64,000 nucleotides of DNA from Trichoplax adhaerens (GCF_000150275.1 NW_002060943.1:10621064-10685063), one strand, 5' to 3'; positions 39,401-53,200 are shown, counted from the first letter of the stretch. Notes: a model not told the origin generated them from the sequence alone. Numbers and translations are program-made.

Positions 39401-40548
39401 TTGCTGTGAAGAGTGCTAATATCAAGGTAAGAGCAATATTGAAGGGGCAAAAAGGCAAAGTACCGTTTCAAAATCATCGATCAATTGTTGAAAAGCAATT
39501 GAAGATGGTCGATTCAACGTCTAGTGCCGATGACAGGTAAATAGAGCGGTATTTTTTATCGTTTTGTTAATATTTCATTTTTATTATGAAAATTAGGGGA
39601 AACATCCAAAGCCTTAAATAGACTTACTAAAGCTTTAACAAGACCTAAAAAGCAGCAACTAGCTAGAATATAATTGTTAACCAGATTGATGCAAGTTAAC
39701 TTCCATCGTAATAACCACTAAATAGCTAAGATTGAATGTTAAAATTGACTTCCTAGATGAGGCCACAAACTAAAAACTAAAACTGAAAATAGAGTCAGGA
39801 TAAAGCTGCATTTTATGAATACTTCATATTATTATAAGCTGATCCAATCGAATAAGATATAATTCGCCTGAATATATTGCTATATTTGTATTGTATTAAA
39901 TTATTACTATGTTTTTAACCGAAAACAGAAGGGTAAACTGCAACAAAAACGGTACACTACTGTATAAAATATTGTAAAATTTGCTAAAATCAGGTAGCTC
40001 AGAAAACTATTCTGGACTGATCCATGTATAATTAAGAGATATCAAATGTGATGGTTCAATTTTATATCGGTCTCCAAGACCGCATTTATGAGTNTTATAC
40101 GAATTTTTAAATTCTTTCGTATATTTCTTCCATTAAATGATTAATTGAATGAATATTAAATCAATTTTTTCAAATAATGCTTTGCAGCAGCGATATCGAA
40201 CACAATTTCGACATGACAAATATCGCATCGATTAGCCGATCGCCATCGCCATCACTCAATAATTTATCTCCAAGAACTCATGGTAGGCCAAGTAGCAGTA
40301 GGCATAGCAGCAGTAGTAGAAGTAGGAGTATTAGTCCACAATCCACGCAGTTATTAGATATAAGATTGCCAGGTGAGATTACAACCGAAATGGAAGCAAA
40401 TAAGCGAAAGAGAATTGCTAAACATCGCGCCCGACGTGAATATATGGAATTAGTAGCTCAAAAACGTAAAGAGTCTAGACCTAAGTCTTACAAAGAGTGG
40501 CTGTCTGCTAAATCATCGGTTGAAACAAGAAATAAGCTAAAACGCTAG
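36467..40548 (+). CDS. ANKUB1-like protein B: ubiquitin-like domain, ankyrin repeats, basic S/R-rich tail
   Basis: Five exons, 36467-36623, 37554-38123, 38761-39300, 39365-39536 and 40188-40548, join in phase to 599 residues. Ubiquitin-like segment at about 17-85 (KLDLFVKLINGDQRFPLKA, split by intron 1 within a conserved Gly), ankyrin repeats at about 145-215 (RGHFRLVQKLIEINADVN, RTPLHAAAVMGHDDCVQLLL, NKMTPLILAEKYG). Then come a charged segment with an R/E-rich run, a serine/arginine-rich stretch (about 500-530) and a basic C-terminus with one YKEWLSAK motif of the kind repeated in paralogue A. Intron 3 is 64 nt. AATAAA at 40667-40672 is a candidate poly(A) signal. UBL and ANK are sure; the three downstream exons are well supported by phase. 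Confidence 0.85.
40094..40094. other. Ambiguous base N
   Basis: The single undetermined base in the window, inside the last intron of ANKUB1-like gene B. It does not affect coding sequence. Confidence 0.99.
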
Positions 40549-42417
40549 AATTAATCTGGACGAGTTATCCTTGCAACTGCGCCCTTTAAATAACAAGCAT
40601 CATCTAAAATGGAGATATGATATCAATTTAAAGTTAAGCTTTCTAGTCCAATTTTGATGACTTTGAAATAAATTAACATTTAGTATTTTTATAGAGAAAT
40701 CGTTATTTTCCTATTAGTGGATGATAACGATAGTAAACTAATTAAAGTATATTTGTGTAGCAATTTCTATGAACGAATTCAGCTTTAAGAATAATCACCT
40801 TCAATATTAAAATCCACTGTTAATATGGCAATTGAAAAAAAGATTAACGTCAGATAAAGCTAATATAATAGTATATGTAAGATCTAAGATGGTATCAATT
40901 TTGCTAATTGAGTTGTAATGTAACAAAAATGAGATATGGCTAAACACTAATTATGTTATAGAACAGTACAGTAGTGATATATTAGTATTTAAATTTACTG
41001 ATATTTGACTAATGATAGATTAATTATCTTGAAGATACTCTATGACTTGTATACTAATCAAAATTAATGTCGATCACTTTTTAATTCAAAATATTTGAAT
41101 TATTGATATAAATTCGACAATTAACATGCCTTAGAAGACATAATTTAGCTTGATGATAGACATATTGCACATATCGCTTAAAAATATTATACATTTTGAT
41201 AAAGGTCAATGATTCTTTACGTGTCTATTAAGTTGAGCTATTGGTAGAAAGGTTGAATAGATTTCGACTTGAGCAAATTATAATTGTATGGTTGATTTTA
41301 TTTGATTTTATTAAATGATTACAAAGAGTATGTCCTAATTAGAGAATTTATCAGAATAATTTTCATTACATTTTTTTGACTATTGGCTGTAGCATACATA
41401 AAATAGATAATGGGTTACTGCTATTGACCTTGCATGATTATATTAGTAATAAATTATAATAATTCCTTTACCCTATAAAGTGTTATTATAGTATGAAATA
41501 TTATGTATATATTCTATTGAGTTTTAATTACATTACTATATCATATAACTGGCCTGGTATCAAAATGATAGTCCAAACAGTTATTCATTTCTGTAGTAAT
41601 ATATGCTACTATACTGATAAATATCGATTAGTTATCTAAAATCTTCGAATGCTTAACTTCGGGTGAAATTTAAATTGCTAATCGTTTCTTTGGACCTCCT
41701 GATATTAGTCATAAGTTTACCGTTTGAATAATAAGATATCATGGCATCTTATTATGATTGGACAAGGATTGATTACTTTGTACGTTACGTATTGTAGCTT
41801 TTGTCATGAAAACAATTACAATTTTGCCCTATGATGAAGTTTTGAATCTATTATAATAACATTACTCTATATCTTCAGGGCATTACTAGGCATCATAAAT
41901 TCTATTTCGGAAAGCTTGATAAGCATATACTGTAGTTCTACCCGTTTTAAGTCAACTGGTAAGGAGTGGCTTTTAATCTTTCTAGTTGCTATAACGATAC
42001 TTTATTAAGATGATCAATGATCTGACCTTTTAATAGTGGACCTATTTAAGCTACTCATTATTTTTATCATTTACTTATTCGTCTTAATTGCTTAATCCTT
42101 CCTTTCCATTTTCCCATGTTTCCAGACTGTTGAAACATTTTTAACTTTATAGTTGCTTTACAAGTCAATCTATTAACTTTTTTTCCTTGTATAAGGTAAG
42201 AAAATGGTTTGATAATAAAAACAAATTTTAAATCAACTTTGCTTTCCGATCTGCTAATTCACTTTGAAAATTTTTACTTTTACTGAAGATAATATCGCTT
42301 ATACGAGCGTATTTACACCTTACTATAGCATTATTTCTTTGACTGCGCCATGCTTGGATCACTCATTATTATATTAATATCAAATTCTAGCGACGTAGTT
42401 TGCATTTATATATAAAG
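40549..42417. other. Intergenic, about 1.9 kb
   Basis: A+T-rich spacer holding the 3' flank of ANKUB1-like B and the upstream region of LPCAT copy A. I found no coding segment, RNA gene or repeat family. Confidence 0.45.
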
Positions 42418-45400
42418 ATGTCAGAATTATCTCCTAAGCAAAGGAAATCATTAATCGCACCGATAGTTCGCAACCCTTTTGTCCATCCTGGTCTTAATAT
42501 AGGAATATGTAGAGTTTTGGAGGTAAAAATTGCTTTGATATAATTAAATTATGTTATTTATTGGTTTGTAGCATCTACACAGTATTTTGGATTACCCATT
42601 GACATAGTCGTTAAGTTTCGTTAACTACCGTATTATTAGCAAATATCGCATAGTAAAAATATGAACTTGTCGTAGAATGTTTACTATACTATTAAATATT
42701 TTTTATGTAAGAATAATTACTGGCTTTCCTTCCATTAATTACCTAGCAAAGCAATAAACATGTAGTAGAAATACTCTCACGTGGAGAGTTGTACTTCGCC
42801 GTTTTTTTTTTTGCTTATTTTATACAAGATTCTGTAAATTTTTGATCAAAATTCGATAGTTTATTCTCATGCCATTTCATTATGAGGATTGAATATTTCA
42901 TAAATGAAATACAGTTTTAAATAGTTGTTTTTATATTAAATACTTAGATTGTGTGTTATTTACTAATCTATAGTGTCTAAAATACTTCTAAGCATAAGTA
43001 CATCTTAAATTTAAAATGTATCTCAAGAATACCATGTTATCCTTACTCCTAGCTATCTGATCTACGATTAAAAGAGATTAATACTAAGTTATTGCATGCA
43101 TTATATCTATGATTCTTAGTGATCATGACGGCAATGTAATTACCATACTTGAATTCACTTTGCACATAGTCTTACATTATTAACGTTCAACGAACCTTTA
43201 TTAGAATATTATTTTTAAAACAATATTTTTCCTTTGAATCACGGATGAAATTAGAAACATTTCGTTCCTCATAACATATAATATAGTCAATCATAGCTAA
43301 AATTTTGTAATACTATAATTCCAATAACTTTATAAGTCTTAAAGTGAGAAAATAGCCGTATCAAATAGAAGACCGCAATACTTTGAGTTGTAGTCATCCA
43401 CCTAAAATCTTACTGTGAAGACATACGAGTAATTCGCTGTAATACGGTACGGTAATCATAAAGTCTAAGATATTCCATATCTAGTGGTATTGTGTTAACA
43501 TGATAAAAATTACCCACGCATTTTTCTTAATAATAATTTGATCGCAGGTTAAATTATGATACTCATCGGCTCTTTAGCTCTAACATACAGGCACGTATAG
43601 TCTATAATAATTATTTCTTAATATGCTTAATTTTGCTTTTCTCTCTTTAGTGGCTGTTTTCATTTTCAAAAAGTAGAATATTAGTTAATGCATGGTATAC
43701 ATAAATTTAGGGCTTTATATATTGAACTTTGGTGTCAATAAATGCAATAGTTACTCAAGCTGACAGCATAATCAGCGTTTTTCTTATCAAAACCGCTTGT
43801 TTTCTGATTGACGTAATTGACCAACTTTGTTATAATCAGCTACTTTGTACTTCCGGATATTATCCCTACATTTTTATCTGATAAACACCGATTAACTAAC
43901 TATTAATATAGTGCTAGTTCATTAATACTTGGCTTAATCATTCTACGAATCGTTGATCTAGCACTAACAACACTTATAATCCGAAATTCTGAAAAAGTTT
44001 TACAATCTTCTTACTTGATTAAAATTCATGGCTATGCTGTTCCTAAAGCATATCACAGGGCTGTTATTATTAAATTAGGCTATTTTGGAACGTGCTTTAC
44101 TTAGATATATTATTCATACTACGTTTTATTACCAAAATTTAAATAATTGGAGAACAATGTGTACCGTAACTTCTCTTAGTTTTGATGTTATTACAGAATT
44201 ATATACAGTGTAGAGTATACTAACCGACTGTATATTAAGGATATACCAGTAGCTATTGATATTGTGCTGGTTAGTATTATTTGAATTTTAGTTAGAATAG
44301 ATTTCGTTCTTATATATAAATATTTAGCCATATTATCAATTAAGTTAAATATTAAAAGTATTGGATTATCAGAAAAATATAATACAGCGTACTATTAGTA
44401 TTCAAACACCGATTAACTTGAATACAGTATTTAATTTAAAATTAACAAGCATTAATTACCTCTAGCTTAAAGAATAATGCTTCATGATACTAATTTACAT
44501 TCTGATAGGATTTGACTTTATTGACGTTATAATCTTATGGTTTTTATTCTAGTTTATTCTGGTGGGGATATTTCTATTACCATTTCGTTTACTACTGCTA
44601 ATATTTTGCGTCTTATTGGCTGCTTTATTAAGCAGTTGTGGCTTATGTTGTCAATCTGGAGGAGATAATGATGAGCCTTTAGGCGGATGTGCAAAGTTAG
44701 TACGAATACTGAAGTCAATAATAATATATTAAATGAATTTGACTACTTATCCCGACAATCTAAATTAATTTTATGACACTTTATCAATAGGGCCATGAAA
44801 GGACCTGTTCGCATCTTAGTTCGCATAATTTTATTTGCTTTTGGATTTCACTGGGTCAAAGTAAAAGGCAAGATAGCAAGACCAGAAGAAGCACCTTTAA
44901 TCGTCCTTGCTCCTCATACTTCGTTTATGGATATATTTATGCTTTCAACCGTTCGTCTCGTCTCTGGTGTATCAAGAAAAGAAAATAAATCAATCCCAAT
45001 CATTGGATGTTAGTATAGGTCATTAAATTTATTTTTGGGCAATTATGACAATTTCAGTAATATTGATATGGAAATAAAAATACTGCATATTTGTGTAACG
45101 TATTGCAGGAATATATTATTGCATTGAATTGATACAGTAAGAATGTTATTTAGTAAATTAGATTTTACGTATAATACTATGCTAGAAGGGCGGTTTGCTA
45201 TCATACTGTGGAATTAATAATGTAATTGACATACTCCATTTATACCAAATCGTTCTAACGATTTCCCAATTCATTTATTGTTAACGTTTTAGCAATCTTG
45301 GCACTTTGTGATCCTATCTATGTTTCCAGAACTAATGCAGATTCTAGGAAGAGAACGGTTGAATTAATCAAGCAACGAGCATATCACCCAGGGAAATGGC

Positions 45401-48400
45401 CTCAAACTATGATTTTTCCTGAAGGCAAGCGCTTGAATGATCTACATGTATTAAATAATTGTATAACTTGCCTATTGTAATGAATACTTACCCATTTATC
45501 CAATTCTATTCTATTTTCAATTTATAACTAGGAACATGTACGAATAGACAGTGTCTAATTACATTTAAAGGAGGTAATTCCCAAAATTATCGTGTCATAC
45601 AGTTTTTGAGTAAAACTGGTTTAATATAAATACCGTAATCGTTTAGTAAATCTTCTACTTCATCTGATATTCTAGGCCCATTTATTCCGGGTCGTTCAGT
45701 CCAGCCTGTCGTTATTAGATACAACAATCATATGGTGGGTTTATTTAGATATTAAGATTAATTTGAAGCTCTAACTTGCGCATATCATTGCATTCGCCAC
45801 GCTAGTTTAATATACGTTCTCTTCAATGTTAGGATACTTATTCTTGGGTTCCTTCAGGTCCAAAAGCGTATGTAAACCCAAAAAATGTTTGTTATTTATG
45901 TCTTTTGATATTAATAACTATATACGGACATAATAAAGTATAATGTATCATCGGTGTATATATAGTTCTATAATAATAATTTCCATATGATACTAAGCTA
46001 AATAGGGCGATGATTACTATATAGTTTTATTTAACTTATCTTGTACTTGGTACCTAATTCATGTGTAGTTAGTAAAAGATTAGCTCATATATTATATTAT
46101 TATAATGTATTTGACAGACTCAGATACAATTTCTACCATATCTAAATTTACCGCCTGTTAAATCGTCATTCCATAGTAAAATTTAATAAAGTCATTTGCG
46201 TTTCTTTTTGGGGGATTTTGAATATGATAACTGCAAAATAGATCAACGCTATTTTGGTTAATATTGTTAAGATTACATCATAGTGTGGAAATTGAGGTAA
46301 GCATTTTCTCTAAGTAAAGATTATTCCATATCATACCTTACAGTTAGTGTATGTGGCTTAATGCTGTTAAAATAATAATCAAACTAATGGGTATCGATCT
46401 CATTTTAAGTTAACTGCACATTTCTATTATATACTGAAAATGATCAAATATTTTATTTTAAAATATAATCTGTAACAATTTTATGACTTTCAGTTTCTGC
46501 CCGTTTACCATCCTAACGAAGAGGTACGACTATTAAATGGCGACAAAGAAATATTTTATCCTCATTATTACGCCTCTGATATTTTAAGAATAGAGTTTTT
46601 AATTGTTTTAGTAAATAGCTATGTGTCATGACCGAGGTTGTGACACAAGGAGATAATATCAAAATAGGTATACTCTACCTTTGTTGATCTAGCAGAACTA
46701 CCTCGCAATTTAAAAATAAGTAGAGTTACTCTTCTGATAATTACTTCTGTATTGATATATTCGGAACCAGTTTAGCTTTTATCGTACAAATAACTTTACG
46801 ATCAACATGTCTTTTCCACTTTACTGTTGGCTTTTAGCTCAATTTACACAATTTGAGTTTACTATGGTCGCATCATGCAAGAATATTAATAATAGCACTA
46901 TATTGAGTTAATTAGCAATCAGATGCAATGGTGCATTATCATATATAATTTTACTATTATAAGAAAATATTCCCGTGTATAGAGATCGTATCTTCTCCTC
47001 TTGAATTATTATTATCGCAGAAAACACTTTTAGATATTATAAACATGATTATTTAGATTGGAAATTTAAAACTATGACTGGATCATACAGTACTGGATAA
47101 GTTAGAAATTTAATTTATCTATTTACAATAACAACAGGAACAACAAAATTCGCGAATTTTCGCTGCTAACGTAAGACGGGCAATGGCAAGGTATATGACA
47201 TTATATTAAACTATCGTAATTAACATGACAATGTTTCTTGCCGAATCTTGCGTTTATTCTGTCACAATTTGGGATTACAATGTTTATAGTGCATTAAACG
47301 TGCCTATTACCGATCATACTTACGAAGACTGCCAATTGATGGTAGCTGCTGCTGATATTAATTTACCAAGAAATGCTGGAGTCATTGAATATCGTAAAAT
47401 TAACGATAAATTAAGGTGAGTAATTGTGTTTACTATCGTTGATTATAAATAATTGCATTTTGTGTTACTTGATTTTACAATTGTACACCGTAATGTAATT
47501 ATTTGTAACGCCTGAAATAAGTTACCGTAACTTTTTTGATAGCAATAACCAAAACATGTGGCACCATTATTATTAAAGTGATGAGAATCAGAATTGTACA
47601 TATTGCACACTGTTGATGTTAAGCATTATTCATTATGGACATGATTTACAACAGTTTTAAAATGTCTATATTTTACTTTAAAACATTACTTACATCCTTA
47701 TATCATGTCTTAATTCTAGTTTGGATATTAAATCTGTAAAAGAGTTGCTTAAGCGATTTTCTGAAATTGATAAAAATGGCGATGGTCTTGTGAATGAAGA
47801 AGAATTTAGTCAGTTCTTGAATCTTCCACCTTGCAAAGAGGTCTCACAGTTATTTAATCTATACGATCAGGTAAGCATTACATAACGTAAATCCAAATGG
47901 CTAGTATTCGAATTTTCAGGATTGAAAATTGTTTATACTAGGTCATTTCTTTCATTTTCAGGACGATGATGGCTGCATTGATTTTAGGGAATATCTTATT
48001 GGTTTAATTTTGGTATCTAAACCAGCCGGTTCAGATAATACATTGCAAATAGCTTTTCAGGTTTTGAGCTTGTTATTATGATTTCATTTTTTCTGCGAGA
48101 AATAGTTATCAATATCTGGATCTAACATTGCAAGTTGGAACTTATGATGTCAATTATTAAATTTGATAGACTTTAGATGTTGAAGGCAACGGAAAAATTA
48201 GTAAAGAATCTATGAAAACAATTATGACACGTAGCTATCCACATATTTCCAATGAAAATGTTGAGGAACTTTATAAGCAGATTGATGTTGATAATCAAGG
48301 TTATGTCACTTACGGTAAGTGAAAGAGTCTGATTTCTGATTTAAAGTTAGAAAACATGTGCTTTACCGTACTGAATATAATTTAATTGCAAAATGTAATT

Positions 48401-48691
48401 GATATAATGGTTAGTTTTACGAATATTTTTGGTCTACTCTCTCGATTTCAATATTCCAACATAATGTCAGATAATTTTTAATATGGTGATATCAACGTAT
48501 TTCTGACAGATAATTTGCAAGTCTTTTTCCAAAAGAATCCAGAGCATGCTAAAATATTTTCAATACGAAATGAAAGCGTTCTAGCTAAGATTAATGCTAA
48601 AAAACAAGCGGAAATTATTGCCAGTATTGCAGCAGCTGATGATAATCTTGACTTAACACATCCTAATGTGATCATAGAAGGAGCTTTTTAA
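42418..48691 (+). CDS. LPCAT: Lysophosphatidylcholine acyltransferase with EF-hands, copy A (LPCAT1/2 type)
   Basis: Acyl-CoA:lysophospholipid acyltransferase of the Lands cycle, an ER or lipid-droplet membrane enzyme. Exons: 42418-42522, 44553-44695, 44791-45008, 45293-45424, 45532-45573, 45676-45734, 45833-45867, 46242-46296, 46494-46523, 47138-47190, 47290-47415, 47720-47870, 47962-48060, 48170-48314, 48510-48691; 524 residues. A membrane segment lies at about 36-65. The catalytic HX4D is HTSFMD (about 125-130); PEGT sits at about 198-201, with FIPGRSVQP and FLPVYHPNEE after it. EF-hand 1 DKNGDGLVNEEE (about 350-361) and EF-hand 2 DDDGCIDFREY look calcium-competent; two later loops are weaker. 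The intron after 45424 starts with GC, not GT. No KKxx ER signal: the C-terminus is EGAF. It cannot be assigned to LPCAT1 or LPCAT2 from sequence alone. Confidence 0.95.
46621..46665. repeat. Dispersed repeat with a TGTGTCA hairpin, copy 1
   Basis: Lies in an LPCAT A intron. Its core GACCGAGGTTGTGACACA and the flanks match the reverse complement of 57574-57620 at roughly nine of ten positions. TGTGTCA and TGACACA on either side of the core could pair. It may be part of a small inverted-repeat element. Confidence 0.75.
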
Positions 48692-49290
48692 TGAGGAGTA
48701 TATGATCTTGTATGCTCTTAGTACTATCCTATAACAATTTAAAACGCAGAATAATGCTAGCATATAAAAATTGAAGATTCTTAATATTGTCTACTTTATT
48801 GCGGGAGAATTAATGATAATAATTTTTGTAGTTTTACCAAGTTAATATTTGAAAATTCGTAATACTTAGGGGGAAAGTGTTACCATAATTACAGTAACAC
48901 CGTCAGTGGTTGAAAAAGATTTCTAGGGGATGTCATGACATATTAATGTTGTGGTCTAGATGATAACTTGATTAATGCATAGAGCTTGTTGCCAACATGT
49001 GCAATAGGATTACCAATGCATCATGGTTCTATCTTATTTTTGATGATAAATTGTAAGAACGATCCTTCGATCAGACTCATTTCATTGTTAGGTTAATGTA
49101 AATAGATTGAATTTATTATGGTAGGATTCAATGATTCGAATTTTGTTCATTTATTCCTATTTAAATAAATATAATTTTATGAATACTCTGATAATTTTAG
49201 AAGTCTGCTTAACCGATTGCAGGCCGGCTGATGTAAAATTTTTCAATTGATTTACACACCAAATTGTGATAGCTGATTTAAGCTGTATAT

Positions 49291-49406
49291 GTCATATACA
49301 GTAGAAATCCTTTTAGCTCCAATGATTTTAGTCAACTAGTGTTTTTTTGTCATATACAGTAGAAATCCTTTAGCTCCAATGATTTTTAGTCAACCAGTGT
49401 TCTTTT
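49291..49406. repeat. 58-nt tandem direct repeat, two copies
   Basis: Unit 49291-49348 is repeated at 49349-49406 with a few changes. Both contain CATATACAGTAGAAATCC, AGCTCCAATGAT and GTCAACNAGTGTT. Non-coding. Confidence 0.9.
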
Positions 49407-49690
49407 GGGTTTATTGAGAAGATGCTATTCCCTCTAGTAATATAGCAATTCTTCCAGCAGTGATTCACGAATACGCAATATAGATAATTGTCACCAATTA
49501 CTTCTTTGTGAACATTTAACTCCTCTAGTAACTAATATCCTAATACACTCGGGGTACGTATAGGTAATCAATTACTCGGAAAAGTATTCACTTTAAAATA
49601 TTGATGCTATCGCTCGACGAGCCTTGACGACTACTGAATTTCCCAACTGGTTGTGAGCTCGCTCGTTTTAGTCTTTCCCAGTTACTGCTA

Positions 49691-49763
49691 ATACTGTACA
49701 GTGTACAGTACAACTTTGTAGCGAAACAGTTTTTAGTACTGTACACTGTACACTGTACAGTAC
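49691..49763. repeat. CTGTAC/GTACAG palindrome cluster upstream of ITFG1
   Basis: Two runs, 49691-49711 and 49737-49763, are built from TACTGTACAC and GTACAGTAC units like the large array between NDUFS3 and COPS4. Smaller copies follow at 49853-49870 and near 50047-50056. Confidence 0.8.
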
Positions 49764-49915
49764 TCTAATGGCGGACTAGTGACGTAGTGATTCAACGGCT
49801 GTAGCCAAAAATAGCACATCAAATTACAGGATGACTACCAAAACATGCGCGTGTACACTGTGTACAGTATGGAAATTAGGGACTATTTCTGTGCTCTCTT
49901 GTAGCCACGTCATAG

Positions 49916-50046
49916 TGACGTTATTTTTGCTAGCGAGCGCTACGGCCAATATATCATGACAATACTTCATATAGGATATCATAGTAATGAGTAAACTTGC
50001 GGCAAAGTACTGCCGACACTGCGAATCGCTAGCAAAAATAATGTCA
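49916..50046. repeat. 22-nt inverted repeat with 87-nt loop
   Basis: Left arm 49916-49937 begins TGACGTTATTTTTGCTAGCG. The right arm 50025-50046 read on the minus strand begins TGACATTATTTTTGCTAGCG; 20 of 22 bases pair. It could be a stem or a small terminal-inverted-repeat element. No target-site duplication was confirmed. Confidence 0.8.
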
Positions 50047-50220
50047 CAGTACAGTACATCATCTTTTTGACATCAATCGGTCTAAATACTGTAGTGTACC
50101 CTGCGTACCGAAAGGCTCGGGAGCTGTGAACAATAACAAGTCCCCGACAACAACAACTGGGACTTAAGATTCTACGAGTTAGTTTTAAAGGTTAGTCATT
50201 GCTCAGGTAATCAAGACAAC

Positions 50221-53200
50221 ATGGTGGTGCTGTGCCAATGGCAAACGGTTATTCCGATCATCATCATCGTTTTCATCACTATGAACGATATTTTACCATC
50301 TCATGGACTTTACACAGATGTTACAAATTCTGTTGGGTTAACAACTCAACACGTACAACTACATGCTTTTGGCGATTTCAATTCTGATAATTCCGTCGAT
50401 TTGTTCAGCCTTGATGAGTCTAGTAAGTCTAGTAAAGCAACTACGCGTGTTTTAAAATATAATTATGATATACTATAGTAGTGAATATCAGTAATAATAT
50501 AAACCTACAATATTCAAAAACTAAAATGCAAGCCGGTAGATGAATTGAACGGATACTTTCGTGAATAATATTCTTGATATACAAAATACAGTAGGTTGTA
50601 AACGGCCCTTTGATTGAGATGATGAGGGCTGTATTGATTCAAGTCGGGCACTATAATTCGGATATTGCTTTGTTAATGCTGTAACTTACTTATGCATGTA
50701 TTCCTACGTTAGTAAAGCCTACAGGAGATTATTATCTTTATAATTAACTCAATAGAAAAGTACTTACTTGTTCTTCATACTACTGTGGTTGTACAGTAAC
50801 AATATTTATAGCTTACATATTCGTGTATGCCTGCCTTTACATTTCAGCATACCTGCTCTTGGTGCATGTACATACAGTTCATAGGAACAGTAGTTGGTAA
50901 TCCTCAACTGAACTTCCGATTGCAAAATGCTTACGATAACTATGAAATTATTTTTAGTAATAGCTCGAGCATCGAACTTGATGTGTACATACTCTACTGT
51001 AAATATAAATAATGGAATCATACTCTTATCTTGTATCATGTTCTGATTAGACAAACAGTTAAGCGTGCTGCTATGGGATCACCAAGCCCTGAAATTTATC
51101 AAGGGTAAAGCCGAGATTGAAATGTAAGTTTACACTTCATTATGATTAATTTTAATTAACTGCAAGACAATTATGGAGTCTTCCTATTCAACGTTGAAGG
51201 TGGCATTATGCTTTACTGTAATAAATAGAGCTCACATTTTTATTTTCCAAATAGTAACTTACACTAATGTTTCCATACACGATACGAGTATACCACAAAC
51301 TATCAAAGAAAATTACGTACAGTATAATTGTAATAGATTCTCGCTAGTGGTTTAAGGTAGTCATACCAATTTACCTTTGTATTCATATAGCCTCGATCAA
51401 GTGCTATTACGTATTTATACCGTGATAGTGCGTCATGTATACTACGGTGCTGTACTTATATAATTTGCTTATAAGTTAGTAATCTCGCTCAAAGTAGGTT
51501 ACCCACCACGGAATTTATTATTGAATGTCAATGCCATCATCATGTCACGACTGTCGATGTAATCAATTGTTATGACATGGTTATCGATTTTAATGTTTCA
51601 TTACAATATCAGCAATCATTGAGCAACTTATATAATACATGACAATTACTGGCGTAATTAAAACCTTACATTTTTATACCATTGTATCTGTAACAGGGAT
51701 AGCGATCAATACATTACTGCGGTTATTCCTGGTGACTATGATGCTGATGGAAACTTGGATGTATTAATCGCATATCAGAGTACATCAAGTACAAAAAACG
51801 CTCAAGGGCAATTGCCAACATACATGAAACTATACTGGGGCAACTCCATTAAATTCAGTAAATGATAATCATTACAGTAATATATGAACTGTTTCAATTT
51901 GTACTACTATTAATTCTGTTGATTCATTACTGGTGCTATTTCTATAATTGATAATACGCCAATACAATCATCATTATTATAAATATGGTATTTTTAAGCT
52001 TAAATCACATTTAATTTAGCAACCTTATCAGAAAAGATTTTAATTTACGTAAATTTATTGTTGCTATAAAAAATTTACTGTCAACAGTATCTAAAGTTCC
52101 TGTTTTACGTTTTTTCATAGCGGAAGATATCAACTTCGAAGATAAGTTATGGGATCAACCTCTGGTGTTGGAGTAAGCTACAAGATAACATCCTAGAATA
52201 GATGTATATGACATCCTATACAGGATAGTGAAGTTACTATAAACTCTATATAATTTGAATAACCGATTCCTACAATCCTCACTACATTACTGTATGTTTC
52301 TTGATACCCAAATTTACAATACGATTGTACTAGCAATAATCAATTATTACCGTATTTTATATGATATACGTCAAAGTTAAATTTACAGTATCAAACCCAT
52401 ATGGTAGCTATTAAGAACAAAGAGCGTTTGGGTTATTTCGAAATTTTAATTCTGTTCTTCGTATCTTGAGATGTAATGCAAAAGTTCATTAAGCATGTAT
52501 TAACTTTACTCGGACTAAATGTCGTATCTTACCATGGGATTTGTGTGACTTGCATATTAAAAACAGTTATAATTTCAAAGCTATCACAAATAATTATTGC
52601 CTAATAATTTCTTTTATGGAAGGTGATAATAATTATTCATGATTTTTTTATAGTCTTAACGGCGACCTAATCCCTGATATTTTTGAAGCTAATTTTGATT
52701 CTGGGTATCGATACTTCTGGATAGCGAATGATAAAAGGTTCGTAAAACATTTAGGTACCCTATAAACTTGTTTTATTTTAAGATTGACTGTACAAATGTA
52801 GCATATTATCATTGCATTATGACTTAAAGAGACGGTCTCTAATAATACTCTCTTTCTTTAATCGTGATTGAATAACCCAGAAACTTTACGAAACAATCAA
52901 TGGAGTCTTTCACCGTAAATAATAAACCAGCATTAAATCCGATAAGAATTCCGAATTCTAATGCTTATGTTGATTTAAATCAAGACCACTTTGCTGGTTT
53001 GTGGAAACTTGTAATATCGGATGGATAGCGCCCTATTAATGTTACTTTAGCTTTGTTCGTTTATTGTATGCGTTTGTCATCGTTGTAGATTTATTCATAA
53101 CTACCACATTGCCGAATAATGATAAAGAATTCCGTTTTGAAATTTGGCAAAATAAGGTAGGTGTTGGATGCTCTTTTCTGTTATGTATGACAGCTGTACA

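Larger units (their letters stand above)
48692..50220. other. Intergenic with repeats, upstream of ITFG1
   Basis: No gene found. It holds a 58-nt tandem repeat (49291-49406), CTGTAC palindrome clusters (49691-49763, 49853-49870 and near 50047-50056) and a 22-nt inverted repeat (49916-49937 with 50025-50046). The last 500 nt are less A+T rich than the rest and probably include the ITFG1 promoter. Confidence 0.55.

Noticed and set aside
50806-51054. Open frames on both strands inside ITFG1 intron 1
   Set aside because: The ITFG1 frame continues instead at 51051-51123, which matches the family; these frames show no similarity.
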